64,000 nucleotides of DNA from Azorhizobium oxalatiphilum (GTDB taxonomy: Bacteria > Pseudomonadota > Alphaproteobacteria > Rhizobiales > Xanthobacteraceae). Position 1 is the first letter of the stretch, and the number at the start of each line of letters is the position of its first letter. The stretch lies in NCBI RefSeq assembly GCF_014635325.1, contig NZ_BMCT01000011.1:62001-126000 (forward strand). Direction: 5' to 3'. Of this stretch, positions 34,163-43,307 are shown one piece after another. The translations under genes were made by a program, and so were the position numbers. Under the pieces are notes generated by a model, which worked only from the letters and a program-made list of their open reading frames with translations, made no database searches and was not told the origin of the DNA.

Positions 34163-34852
34163 TCAGTGGAAGCTGTAGCGCACGCCCACGCGGACCTGAT
34201 GGGACACGGCGTCCTCCACCGTGAAGGGCTGGCCCATGAGGGAGAAGCTCGGCTGGCCGAGCGCCGCATAGCGATAGCTGACGTCCAGCGTCCAGTTGTC
34301 GGAGATGGCCCAGCCCACGCCCGCGGTGGCGTTCCAGGCGAAATTGATGTCGGTCTGGCCCCAGGCGGCGGCCCCGCGCAGGGGCTCGAAATTGAAGCGC
34401 GTGAAGCCGAAACCGGCGCCGGCGCCCACATAGGGCGTCAGGCGGCCGATGGTGAACATGTCCCAATAGACATTGGCCATCAGCGAATTGGCGGAAAAGC
34501 GCGCCTTGCCGATGGGGCGCTGGATGGACACGTCGTTGGCGTGATCCACGGTGATGTCGCCGCGCAGCCAGGGCGAGAACTGATAGCCCGCGCCGATGCC
34601 CATGAGGCGCGAGGTGGGCTCGTCGGCGGTGCCGCGCGCGGCACCGGAGATGCGTCCCTTCACGCCCGACTTGCCCAGCATGGTGCGGAAATAGAAGCCG
34701 GACGCGCTTTCGGTCTCATCCACCTCCGGGGCTTCCAGCGAGAAGTCGCCGGGCCGGCCGAGCATGGGCAGATCCTTGAACAGGTTCTCGGTCTCCGCCG
34801 CGGATGCGGTGGTGGCGGCGAGAAGGAGAAGAACGCTACTGACGAGACGCAT
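34163..34852 (-). CDS. Small outer-membrane beta-barrel protein (Omp25/porin-like)
   Basis: A 229-residue exported protein with signal peptide LVSSVLLLLAATTASAA and an eight-stranded barrel pattern: SRLMGIGAGYQFSPWLRGDI, LTPYVGAGAGFGFTRF, ATAGVGWAISDNWTLDVSYRY and the last strand VRVGVRYSF. This is the layout of the rhizobial Omp25/Omp31-like surface proteins. A TTAA-N7-TTAA motif lies about 140 bp upstream of its start. Confidence 0.8.
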   Translation of the reverse strand: MRLVSSVLLLLAATTASAAETENLFKDLPMLGRPGDFSLEAPEVDETESASGFYFRTMLGKSGVKGRISGAARGTADEPTSRLMGIGAGYQFSPWLRGDITVDHANDVSIQRPIGKARFSANSLMANVYWDMFTIGRLTPYVGAGAGFGFTRFNFEPLRGAAAWGQTDINFAWNATAGVGWAISDNWTLDVSYRYAALGQPSFSLMGQPFTVEDAVSHQVRVGVRYSFH

Positions 34853-34993
34853 GGGCGGCGGCAATCCCATCGGGGCGCGGGGGGCCCCATCAATGTTCAG
34901 GAAGCGGATTCACCCTTCGGATGGGACCATCCGAACGGATCCGACTCCGGGCGGCGCAACGCCGCGATAGGGTCAAAGATTCGCATGCAGGAC

Positions 34994-35008
34994 TTAACCA
35001 CGGATTAA
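34994..35008. promoter_or_regulatory. CtrA-like box TTAA-N7-TTAA
   Basis: TTAACCACGGATTAA matches the full CtrA consensus, two TTAA half-sites 7 bp apart. It sits in the gap between the outer-membrane protein gene (start 34852, minus) and the mqo terminator, so it would act on the former. The remainder of 34853-35046 holds no gene. Confidence 0.45.
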
Positions 35009-35046
35009 CCCTACCGAAGGGTGAAACCGTTTCCACGCAAAGAAAA

Positions 35047-35069
35047 ACCCGCCGGCAGGGCCGGCGGGT
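35047..35069 (-). terminator. Terminator of mqo
   Basis: Ten perfect pairs, ACCCGCCGGC and GCCGGCGGGT, around AGG; on the minus strand it is followed by TTTTTCTTT. It lies 36 bp beyond the mqo stop. Confidence 0.8.
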
Positions 35070-35104
35070 CGGGGTGCCCTTAGGGTAGATGGTGTGGCGC
35101 CGGC

Positions 35105-36811
35105 TCAGAGCGCCATATCGGGGGTACGCTTCACCTCGCCCGCCGGGGCGGCGGGAGTGGCGGCGGGCGCCGCCGTGGTGGAGAGGGCAGGGGAGGCGAT
35201 GGCCAGCTGCAGCTTCTCGGCGGTGGTGGCCCAGGTGGTCGCCACGGCCTCCGGGTTGCCGTTCAGCTTGGTGCCGTAGCTCGGCACGATGCGGCGCATC
35301 TTCTCCTGCCAGTCCGCCGAGGCGAGCTTGTCGGGGAACACCTTCTTCACCAGATCCAGCATGATCGGCGCGGCGGTGGAGGCGCCCGGCGAGGCGCCCA
35401 GCAGGGCTGCGATGGAGCCGTCCTTGGCCGAGACGATCTCGGTGCCGAGCTTCAGCGCGCCGTCGGCGGTGCTCTGCCGCTTGATGATCTGCACCCGCTG
35501 GCCGGCCTGCCACAGGCGCCAGTCCTCGGCCTTGGCATTGGGGAAGTATTCGCGCAGCGCCGCAAGGCGGTCGGCGTCGGACAGCATGAGCTGGCCGGCC
35601 AGATACTTCACCAGATCGAACTCCTCATAGCCCACATCCAGCATGGGCAGGACGTTGTTGAGCGTGGTGGAGGCCGGCAGGTCGAACAGCGAGCCGTTCT
35701 TCAGGAACTTGGTGGAGAAGGTGGCGAACGGCCCGAACAGGATCACGCGCTTGCCGTCCAGCACGCGGGTGTCGAGATGGGGCACCGACATGGGCGGGGA
35801 GCCCGTGGAGGCCTTGCCATAGGCCTTGGCCAGATGGCGCTCGGCAATGGCCGGGTTCTCGGTGACGAGGAAGGAGCCGCCCACGGGGAAGCCGGCATAA
35901 TCCTCGCCTTCCGGAATGCCGGACATCTGGAGCAGGTGCAGCGCGCCGCCGCCGGCGCCCACGAACACGAACTTGGCGTTCACCTTGGTGGTGGCGCCGC
36001 TCTTCGCGTCGGCATAGGTCACGTTCCAGCTGCCGTCGGAGTTCCGCTCCATGGCGGTGACTTCGCTGTTGGTGTGGAGCGCGAACTGCGGCTGGGTCTT
36101 CAGGAAGGACACATACTGGCGGGTGATCTCGCCGAAGTTCATGTCGGTGCCGAGCTGCGACCAGGTGGCGGCGATCCCCTGCTTGGGATCGCGGCCTTCC
36201 ATCATGATCGGCACCCACTCGGCGATCTTCTTCGGATCGGTGGAGAATTCCATGCCGGCGAACAGCGGGCTCGCCTGCAGGGCCTTATGGCGCTTCTCCA
36301 GGAAGGCCATGTTCTCCTCCCCCCACACGAAGCTCATGTGCGGGGTGGAATTGATGAAGGAGCGCGGGTTCTTCAGCACGCCCTGATCGAGCTGGTGGGA
36401 CCAGAACTGGCGCGAGATCTGGAACTGCTCGTTGATGTTGATGGCGCTGGAGATCTGCACATTGCCCTTGGTGTCCTCGGGCGTGTAGTTCAGCTCGGCG
36501 AGGGCGGAGTGGCCGGTGCCGGCATTGTTCCAGCCATTGGAGCTTTCCATCGCCACATCGTCGAGGCGCTCCAGCATCTGGATGGTCCAGTTGGGCTCCA
36601 GCTCATGCAGCAGCACGCCGAGCGTTGCGCTCATGACGCCGCCGCCGATCAGCAGCACATCCACGGCCTTGCCCGCGGGCTGGGCCAGCGCCGGCAGGAC
36701 CGGCAGCGCTGCCACAGCACCGGCGGCGAGCGCGGAGCCCAGAAGCTGGCGGCGGTTCATGCTGAGGATGGGCGAGGCGGTCGGGCGGCCGCTGTTGTCA
36801 CTATGACGCAT
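35105..36811 (-). CDS. mqo: Malate:quinone oxidoreductase with Tat-like signal
   Basis: FAD enzyme that oxidises malate to oxaloacetate and reduces quinone. The 568-residue protein has the dinucleotide-binding start [14 protein letters not shown] and the family blocks [20 protein letters not shown] and [12 protein letters not shown]. Unusually, residues 18-45 form [20 protein letters not shown] ending in ALAQ, a twin-arginine-type signal, and a Pro/Ala tail follows the catalytic part. The ATG at 36811 has GGAGGG upstream and is preferred over the ATG at 36760. A Tat-exported enzyme would work on the periplasmic face; this location is inference. Confidence 0.9.
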   Translation of the reverse strand: MRHSDNSGRPTASPILSMNRRQLLGSALAAGAVAALPVLPALAQPAGKAVDVLLIGGGVMSATLGVLLHELEPNWTIQMLERLDDVAMESSNGWNNAGTGHSALAELNYTPEDTKGNVQISSAININEQFQISRQFWSHQLDQGVLKNPRSFINSTPHMSFVWGEENMAFLEKRHKALQASPLFAGMEFSTDPKKIAEWVPIMMEGRDPKQGIAATWSQLGTDMNFGEITRQYVSFLKTQPQFALHTNSEVTAMERNSDGSWNVTYADAKSGATTKVNAKFVFVGAGGGALHLLQMSGIPEGEDYAGFPVGGSFLVTENPAIAERHLAKAYGKASTGSPPMSVPHLDTRVLDGKRVILFGPFATFSTKFLKNGSLFDLPASTTLNNVLPMLDVGYEEFDLVKYLAGQLMLSDADRLAALREYFPNAKAEDWRLWQAGQRVQIIKRQSTADGALKLGTEIVSAKDGSIAALLGASPGASTAAPIMLDLVKKVFPDKLASADWQEKMRRIVPSYGTKLNGNPEAVATTWATTAEKLQLAIASPALSTTAAPAATPAAPAGEVKRTPDMAL

Positions 36812-36882
36812 GGGCGAAGAGCCCTCCGTTCTGCTAAGCTCTGAACGGCCGTCTACAGTTGTTGCGCCGCAATATCAACCGA

Positions 36883-36896
36883 TGTGCGTTCGCACA
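36883..36896. promoter_or_regulatory. 14-bp palindrome TGTGCGTTCGCACA upstream of mqo
   Basis: A 6-2-6 perfect palindrome 72 bp before the mqo start, in operator position. The rest of 36812-37061 shows no gene that can be supported. Confidence 0.35.
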
Positions 36897-37061
36897 AAGG
36901 CGTGCTTGGACAGATTCCATTTCCAGATTGGACCCATGTGTCTGGGGTGATGAGCTATCCACAAGCCGACATGCTCAGCCGTTGAAGCTGCTATGTTCTG
37001 TCCGCGTGGCTGGATATTGCCGAAATAAGGGCACCTTACTTTTCGTCAGGCGGAACCCTGC

Positions 37062-37745
37062 CTAGTCCGCCAGCACATTCGCGGCCTGTTTCAGCCATGC
37101 CTCGGCATCGGCGGCGGTGGCGTTTCCACCCTTCGCGCAGGTGAGTGGGCGGGTCTGCGGGCTGGCGGGCCATTCCACCTGCGTTGGCTGGCCGGGCGCG
37201 AAGTCGCAGAAGACGGGGCTGGTCTGGAGGAAGCGCGCGGGAAAGCCCTCGATGACGCGCTTCACGCAGGCCACTTGCTGCGGCCCGCGTCCGGGGCAGA
37301 GCATCCAGACGAAGCCGGCCAGCACCAGATCGTTGCGATAGCGAAACGAGGTGTCCGTATCGAGCCGCCGTTCAGCGGACTGGGGCTCCATGGCCCTTGT
37401 GACATAGAAGCCGTGGAAAGCCGCACGCGACGCCTCGGCGGCCTCGACGCTGCCGCTGCCCACGATGCTGATGATGGTGTGAACGGTCCTGCTCGGGCAA
37501 TCGTCGTCCGGGGCAGGCGTGCGGCCCGTCCGCAGACCGCTGAAATACGCCAGCCACGGGTCGACCTCCGCCATGGTCTCCAGAGCGAAGGTCTGCCGCT
37601 CGCAGAAGGCCCGCGCGGCGTCGAACGGCTGTGCGGCATCGGACGGCCGGGGAACTGCCGTCTGCGCATAGGTGCTGATCGGGGCGGCAAGCGCGCCAAG
37701 GAGCAGGAGGACACCCCGGAGGGCGATCCGCTGTGCGTGTCGCAT
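37062..37745 (-). CDS. Secreted protein of unknown function with conserved cysteines
   Basis: A 227-residue protein with a signal peptide (RIALRGVLLLLGALAAPISTYAQ) and GGAAGG at good distance from the ATG. Six cysteines (in FCERQ, DDDCPSR, MLCPGRG, VACVKR, VFCDFA, LTCAKG) could make three disulfides in the periplasm. No family is recognised. It stands alone between mqo and glmM. Confidence 0.65.
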   Translation of the reverse strand: MRHAQRIALRGVLLLLGALAAPISTYAQTAVPRPSDAAQPFDAARAFCERQTFALETMAEVDPWLAYFSGLRTGRTPAPDDDCPSRTVHTIISIVGSGSVEAAEASRAAFHGFYVTRAMEPQSAERRLDTDTSFRYRNDLVLAGFVWMLCPGRGPQQVACVKRVIEGFPARFLQTSPVFCDFAPGQPTQVEWPASPQTRPLTCAKGGNATAADAEAWLKQAANVLAD

Positions 37746-37823
37746 ATGGTCTTACCTTCCACCGCTCCGGCCATGGGCCGATTTCAGGTGGCGGAAGGTA
37801 AGCTATTGATTGTCATATGGAAA

Positions 37824-37844
37824 CAGCCGGCCTCGGGCCGGCTG
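37824..37844 (-). terminator. Terminator of glmM
   Basis: CAGCCGGCC and GGCCGGCTG form nine perfect pairs around TCG; on the minus strand TTTCC follows. It lies about 30 bp beyond the glmM stop. Confidence 0.6.
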
Positions 37845-37875
37845 CCGGGTGCTGCTGATCGGGCGATCTCTCGCC

Positions 37876-39219
37876 TTACGCCGCCACCTTCCTGAGCGCG
37901 GCGATCACGTCGTCCACCACGCCTTCCACCAGCTCATGGTCGTCGCCTTCGCCCATCACGCGGATCACCGGCTCGGTGCCCGAGGGGCGGATCAGCAGGC
38001 GGCCGTGATTGGCGAGGCGCCGCTCGGCATCCGCGATGGCGGTCTGCACGCTGTCCTCTTCCAGCGGCTTGCCGGAGGAATAGCGCACGTTCTTCAGCAC
38101 CTGCGGCAGCGGGTCGAAGCGATGGCACACCTCCGACACCGGACGGCCCAGACGGGCCACCACGGCCAGCACCTGAATGGCCGCCAGCAGGCCGTCGCCG
38201 GTGGTGGAATAATCGGACAGGATGATGTGGCCGGACTGCTCGCCGCCCACGTTGAAGCCCTCCGAGCGCATGCGCTCCAGCACATAGCGATCGCCCACCG
38301 AGGTGCGCGCCAGCGTCAGGCCCACGCCCTGCAGATAGCGCTCCAGCCCGAGGTTGGACATGACGGTGGCGACGATGCCGGCGCGGGAGAGGCGCCCGTC
38401 GTCCATGAAGCTCTTGCCGATGACGGCCATGATCTGGTCGCCGTCGATCACATGGCCCTTCTCGTCCACGATGATCACCCGGTCCGCATCGCCATCGAGC
38501 GCGATGCCGATGTCCGCGCGCACTTCGCGCACCTTGGCGGACAGAGCGGCGGGATGGGTGGAGCCCACGTCGCGGTTGATGTTGAGGCCATCGGGCTCGA
38601 CGCCGATGGACACCACGTCCGCGCCCAGCTCCCACAGCGCCTCGGGGGCCACGCGGTAGGCGGCGCCGTTGGCGCAGTCCAGCACCACGCGCAGGCCGTC
38701 GAAGGACTGGTCGCGGGGCAGGGTGCGCTTGGCATATTCGATGTAGCGGGCGCGCTCGCCTTCCACGCGGCGGGCGCGGCCGATGTCGGCGGGGGCGGCC
38801 AGCTTCTTGGTCAGGTTCTCGTCGATCAGCGCCTCGATCTCATGCTCGATCTGGTCGGAGAGCTTGAAGCCGTCGGGGCCGAACAGCTTGATGCCGTTGT
38901 CGTCGAACGGATTGTGCGAGGCCGAGATCATCACGCCGAGGTCGGCGCGCATGGAGCGGGTGAGCAGGCCCACGGCGGGGGTCGGCATGGGGCCGAGGAG
39001 CATCACGTCCATGCCCACGGAGGTGAAGCCGGCCACCAGCGCATTCTCGATCATGTAGCCGGACAGGCGGGTGTCCTTGCCGATGACCACGCGGTGGCGG
39101 TGCTCGCCGCGCCGGAAGGCGAGGCCGGCGGCCATGCCCACGCGCAGGGCGAGATCTGCGGTCAGGGTCGCATTGGCCCGACCCCGCACACCATCCGTTC
39201 CGAAATACTTGCGCGCCAT
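37876..39219 (-). CDS. glmM: Phosphoglucosamine mutase
   Basis: Interconverts glucosamine-6-phosphate and glucosamine-1-phosphate on the route to UDP-GlcNAc. The 447-residue protein shows FGTDGVRG at the start, the phosphoserine loop [12 protein letters not shown] (Ser101), the metal loop DGDADR and the sugar-phosphate site [12 protein letters not shown]. It is single, with a 616-bp repeat-bearing gap upstream. Confidence 0.96.
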   Translation of the reverse strand: MARKYFGTDGVRGRANATLTADLALRVGMAAGLAFRRGEHRHRVVIGKDTRLSGYMIENALVAGFTSVGMDVMLLGPMPTPAVGLLTRSMRADLGVMISASHNPFDDNGIKLFGPDGFKLSDQIEHEIEALIDENLTKKLAAPADIGRARRVEGERARYIEYAKRTLPRDQSFDGLRVVLDCANGAAYRVAPEALWELGADVVSIGVEPDGLNINRDVGSTHPAALSAKVREVRADIGIALDGDADRVIIVDEKGHVIDGDQIMAVIGKSFMDDGRLSRAGIVATVMSNLGLERYLQGVGLTLARTSVGDRYVLERMRSEGFNVGGEQSGHIILSDYSTTGDGLLAAIQVLAVVARLGRPVSEVCHRFDPLPQVLKNVRYSSGKPLEEDSVQTAIADAERRLANHGRLLIRPSGTEPVIRVMGEGDDHELVEGVVDDVIAALRKVAA

Positions 39220-39362
39220 GCGACGAACCCTTTTGTCTTCTGTTCAGCCTGCGGCGATGGGGCCGCCTGCAATCTTACGGACGGGGCGGCCCGTCCGATC
39301 ACCCGGTGATCCGATCACCGCGCGGGATGCGCAGTGCCCGGCCTTCATTACAGAGCATCGTC

Positions 39363-39500
39363 ATGCCCGGACTTGATCCGGGCATCCACGTCCATCCGCC
39401 GGGAGGACGGTTTGTCCTCTCGCGAACGGTTGCCGGCGTCCCAGCTTGTCGCGCCGTCCACTTTCGGCCCGACGTGGATCCCCGGATCAAGTCCGGGGAT
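39363..39500. repeat. Pair of family-B REP palindromes in opposite orientation
   Basis: ATGCCCGGA-CTTGA-TCCGGGCAT (39363-39385) and ATCCCCGGA-TCAAG-TCCGGGGAT (39478-39500) are nine-pair hairpins with complementary loops, so they lie head to head about 92 bp apart like a BIME unit. They sit in the 616-bp gap between glmM and the kinase gene (39220-39835), in which no gene is supported. Confidence 0.8.
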
Positions 39501-39835
39501 GACGACCCGAGAGTGGAGAGCGCACGACCCCTTACCAGCCGCGAGTGGGAAACACTCAACCCCTTGCCGGCACCGGCCCGCACCCAACCCCATGCACACC
39601 CACACAAATCCCACCCGGCTCTTACCATCCCGCGCGGGGTATCGCAGTCACGATTTGTGAGTGAGCTTAACCGAGGTTCAGAGCTGCTGCGACCGGGAGC
39701 TGTTCCGATATGGCAGTGCTCGCGGGAGTATTTCTCGACCGGGAGGCGGCCTGCGGTTTGCCTGCCTTGGCCGGGGATGCTAACCGGGGCCCCAAGAGCT
39801 TTTCCGCACAGAATCCCTTCAGGAGCCGAGCGCCC

Positions 39836-40834
39836 GTGTCTGCCACCCTCGACGTTCTCACCATCGGCAACGCCATCGTCGATGTCATCGCCCGCGCCGA
39901 CGAGGCGTTCCTGGCCGCGCAGGGCATGCCCAAGGGCTCCATGACCCTCATCGACGAGGCCAAGGCGGAGGCGATCTACGCCGCCATGGGGGCGGGCACG
40001 GAGATCTCCGGCGGTTCGGCCGCCAACACGGCGGTGGGCGCGGCGACGCTCGGCGCCCGCACCGCCTTCATCGGCAAGGTGCGCGAGGACAAGCTCGGCC
40101 AGTCCTTCGCCCATGACATCCGCGCCGCCAAGGTGGCCTATGCCACCCCGCTGGCCAGCGACGGCCCCACCACCGCCCGCTGCCTCATTCTGGTGACGCC
40201 GGACGGCGAGCGCACCATGAACACCTATCTGGGCGCGGCCCAGAACCTGACCACCGCCGATCTCGACGCCGAGCTGGTGAAGGGCGCCGCCATCACCTAT
40301 CTGGAAGGCTATCTGTGGGATCCGCCGCCGGCCAAGGAAGCCTTCCTCGCCGCCGCCGGCATCGCCCATGGGGCCGGCCGCGAAGTGGCGCTGACGCTTT
40401 CGGATTCCTTCTGTGTGGACCGCTACCGCGCCGAGTTCCTCGAACTCATGCGCAAGAATGTGGTGGACCTCGTGTTCTGCAACGAGGCCGAGCTGAAGTC
40501 GCTCTATGAGACGGCGGACGTGGACTCCGCGCTCATCCAGCTGCGCCGCGATGTGGCCTCCGCCGTGGTGACGCGCTCCGAGCGCGGCGCGCTGTTCGTG
40601 GCCAAGGATGCGGTCGTCACCGCCCCCGCCTATCCGGTGGACCGGGTGGTGGACACCACGGGCGCGGGCGACCTGTTCGCCGCCGGCTTCCTCGCCGGCC
40701 GCACCAGGGGCCTCGATCCGGCCACCTCGCTGCGCCTCGGCGCGCTGTCGGCCTCCGAGGTCATCTCCCATGTGGGCGCCCGGCCCGAGCGCAACCTGCT
40801 CGACCTCGCCCGCGAGACCGGCCTGCTGGCCTGA
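39836..40834 (+). CDS. Adenosine kinase-type PfkB sugar kinase
   Basis: A 332-residue PfkB-family kinase from a GTG start with AGGAG 11 bp upstream. It has the start TIGNAIVDVIARAD, the substrate loop GGSAANTAVGAATLG, GDGERTMNTYLGAA and the catalytic DTTGAGDLFAAGF. This subgroup is annotated as adenosine kinase in rhizobia. A helicase gene follows after 13 bp, probably co-transcribed. Confidence 0.87.
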   Translation: MSATLDVLTIGNAIVDVIARADEAFLAAQGMPKGSMTLIDEAKAEAIYAAMGAGTEISGGSAANTAVGAATLGARTAFIGKVREDKLGQSFAHDIRAAKVAYATPLASDGPTTARCLILVTPDGERTMNTYLGAAQNLTTADLDAELVKGAAITYLEGYLWDPPPAKEAFLAAAGIAHGAGREVALTLSDSFCVDRYRAEFLELMRKNVVDLVFCNEAELKSLYETADVDSALIQLRRDVASAVVTRSERGALFVAKDAVVTAPAYPVDRVVDTTGAGDLFAAGFLAGRTRGLDPATSLRLGALSASEVISHVGARPERNLLDLARETGLLA

Positions 40835-40847
40835 GAGGTGTGACACG

Positions 40848-42146
40848 GTGACTTTGCCTGACGCCGCCGACGACAGCTCCGTCCGCGCCCTCCAGCACAT
40901 TGATGCGGGCGCGCGCGGGGTGATGGTGCTCGGCGGCGCGGGCACGGGCAAGACCACCTTCCTGCACGATCTGCGGCGCAGCCAGCGCGGCAAGCAGGTG
41001 TTCCTCGCCCCCACCGGCGTCGCCGCCCTCCAGCTCGGCGGGCAGACGATCCATTCCTTCTTCGGCATCCCGCCGCGCATCCTCCACCCGGAGGATGTGA
41101 AGCCGCGCGTGCAGGTGCGCCGGCTGCTCAAGAAGCTGGACCGGCTGGTGATCGACGAAATCTCCATGGTGCGGGCGGACCTGCTCGACACCGTGGACCG
41201 GACGCTGCGCATCGCCCGCGAGAGCAATGTGCCCTTCGGCGGCGTGCAGGTGGTGCTGGTGGGGGATTTCCTCCAGTTGCCCCCCGTGGTGCCCATGGCC
41301 GAGCAGGAGGTGCTGGAGCATATGGGCTATGAAGGCCCGTTCGCCTTCCACGCCAAGGTGCTGGCCGACCATCCGTTCGAGCATGTGCCCTTCACCGTGG
41401 TGCATCGCCAGTCGGACAGCGAATTCATCTCTCATCTGGCCGCCATCCGGCGCGGCTGGAATTTGCAGGAAGCCATCGGCGCGCTCAACGAGGCCTGCGT
41501 GCGGCCGCACCGCTCCGGCGTGCTGCCGGTTCTGCTCACCCCCACCAATGCGCGCGCGGATGCCTATAACCAGCGGGGCCTCGCGGCGCTGCCGGGCGGC
41601 GAGCGCATGTATGAGGGCGTCATGAAGGGCGAGTTCGGCCTTGATGGCGACCGCCTGCCGGTGCCGCACAATCTGGTGCTGAAGACCGGCGCCCGCGTGA
41701 TGGCGCTGCGCAACGATCCCGCCCGGCGCTGGGTCAACGGCTCCGTGGGCACGGTGGCCGGCATGGGCGCGCACTCGGTGCTGGTGCGGCTCGACGGCGG
41801 CGGCACGGTGGAGATCGAGGCCTTCACCTGGGAGCGCATCCGCTACGGCTTCGACGACAAGACCGGCCGCATCGAGGGCCAGGTGGTGGGCACCTTCACC
41901 CAGATGCCGCTGGCGCCCGCCTGGGCCATGACCATGCACAAGGCGCAGGGCCTGACCCTGGAAGACGTGCGCATCGATTTCGACAACGGTGCTTTCGCGG
42001 CCGGGCAATCCTATGTGGCGCTCTCCCGCGCCCGCTCGCTGGCGGGCCTGTCGCTGGTGCGGGCGATCCGCCCCTCCGACATCCGCATCGACCGCCGCGT
42101 GGCCGCCTTCGTGCGCGACTTCGAGGCCGGCGCGCTCACCAACTGA
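40848..42146 (+). CDS. PIF1/RecD-like DNA helicase
   Basis: A 432-residue superfamily 1 helicase. It has Walker A GGAGTGKTT near the N-terminus, motif Ia FLAPTGVAALQLGGQTIHSF, motif II VIDEISMV, motif III LVGDFLQLPPV, and the C-terminal motifs MTMHKAQGLTLEDV and SYVALSRAR. This matches the compact PIF1-like group that moves 5' to 3'. GTG start at 40848 with AGAGGTG upstream. Confidence 0.86.
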   Translation: MTLPDAADDSSVRALQHIDAGARGVMVLGGAGTGKTTFLHDLRRSQRGKQVFLAPTGVAALQLGGQTIHSFFGIPPRILHPEDVKPRVQVRRLLKKLDRLVIDEISMVRADLLDTVDRTLRIARESNVPFGGVQVVLVGDFLQLPPVVPMAEQEVLEHMGYEGPFAFHAKVLADHPFEHVPFTVVHRQSDSEFISHLAAIRRGWNLQEAIGALNEACVRPHRSGVLPVLLTPTNARADAYNQRGLAALPGGERMYEGVMKGEFGLDGDRLPVPHNLVLKTGARVMALRNDPARRWVNGSVGTVAGMGAHSVLVRLDGGGTVEIEAFTWERIRYGFDDKTGRIEGQVVGTFTQMPLAPAWAMTMHKAQGLTLEDVRIDFDNGAFAAGQSYVALSRARSLAGLSLVRAIRPSDIRIDRRVAAFVRDFEAGALTN

Positions 42147-42410
42147 GCGCCGGCCAGCCATCGCCGGCCCAATATCGCCTGACGACAACAGCCGGTTCGG
42201 GCGCGCCGACCCATGGCCGCGTGTCCCGGACGTCAGGTAAGGCACAGCTCAAGATTGATCGGACTTGCTCATTTATGTTGCTAACTATTGCTTGGAGGTA
42301 CTGAGTTAGTATTTTTGGCCTTTTACTTGTTTCAGATTGAATTGCCGGCAACAGGCGCATAACCATTATTGGGGTCAATTTGAGTCTGAAGTGCGCCGGT
42401 TGAGAGCAGG
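42147..42410. other. AT-rich intergenic stretch before sulfotransferase
   Basis: 264 bp without a supported gene. From about 42240 to 42390 the composition changes to clearly AT-rich, with TTTATGTTGCTAACTATTGC and runs such as GTATTTTTGG, against a strongly GC-rich background. It probably contains the promoter of the sulfotransferase gene and may mark the edge of acquired DNA. Confidence 0.45.
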
Positions 42411-43277
42411 ATGCGGTTCGTTATACTTCATCACCATATTTTCAAGAATGCCGGGACATCGCTGGATTCCTCGCTGGCCCATCAGTTCGGCGCGGATTTC
42501 ACCACGCTGGAGCGCAACGGCGAGTTGATCCCCCCGGACGTGCTGGCGACACTGCTCCGCGACAATCCGCAGCTGAAGGCGGTTTCCAGCCACAGTTTCA
42601 TGGGGCAGGGGTTTCGCGATGTTGAGCAGGCGCTCGATCTCCGCTTCTTCCATATGGCGCTGCTGCGCAGGCCGTGGGACCGTCTGGTCTCCATGTATAA
42701 TTTCTACCAGCGAGCGGGGCTGGACGACGTCTTCTGCCGTTCGGCGCGGGACATGTCCATCGACGTCTTCGTCAAATGGGTGCTCCGCCACTATCCGAAC
42801 CAGATCAACAGTCCGCAGGTGAACATTTTTGGCTGCGGCGGCTTTTACGGCCGCCCCATTATCGAGCGCGATGTGGAGGCCGCCTGGGCGATCTATCGGG
42901 AGTTCGCGCTGTGCGGGCCCATGGAGCGCTATGACGAGGCCATGGTGGTGCTCGAATATTTCAATTCGCCGGTCTACATGCCGCGTGGTCTGCGCATGGA
43001 ATACATCCTGCGCAACCGTTCCACCCACACCGCCTCGGTGCCGCGCCTCAAGGCCATGCTCTCCCTGTCGGAGCTGGACATCGTCAATGAGCTGATCCGC
43101 CATGACGAGACGCTGTGGACGCTCGCTGATCAGGAACTCAGCCGCCGCGTCGCGCTGGTGCCCGATTTCGCCGGGCGGCTGGCCGATTTCCGGCTGCGCT
43201 GCGACTATCTGCGCGGCGGCGGCAAGCTCCGCACCGTCCCGCCCGAAAAGGCCCCGCGCAAGCAGGCGCGCGCCTGA
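42411..43277 (+). CDS. Sulfotransferase family protein
   Basis: A 288-residue protein with the PAPS-binding 5'-phosphosulfate loop HIFKNAGTSLDSSL (residues 9-22) and the 3'-phosphate loop LLRRPWDRLVSMYNF (about 84-98), the two hallmarks of carbohydrate/lipid sulfotransferases. It probably transfers sulfate to a surface glycan or lipid. It is alone, with an AT-rich promoter region; no sulfate-activation genes are near. Confidence 0.78.
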   Translation: MRFVILHHHIFKNAGTSLDSSLAHQFGADFTTLERNGELIPPDVLATLLRDNPQLKAVSSHSFMGQGFRDVEQALDLRFFHMALLRRPWDRLVSMYNFYQRAGLDDVFCRSARDMSIDVFVKWVLRHYPNQINSPQVNIFGCGGFYGRPIIERDVEAAWAIYREFALCGPMERYDEAMVVLEYFNSPVYMPRGLRMEYILRNRSTHTASVPRLKAMLSLSELDIVNELIRHDETLWTLADQELSRRVALVPDFAGRLADFRLRCDYLRGGGKLRTVPPEKAPRKQARA

Positions 43278-43307
43278 TCATCCGCCGGGCCGGCCCCGCG
43301 CTCTCCA

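Noticed and set aside
36859-37065. Small plus-strand ORF of 68 codons between mqo and the secreted protein gene
   Set aside because: It overlaps the mqo promoter and palindrome, has no good ribosome-binding site and no recognisable features.
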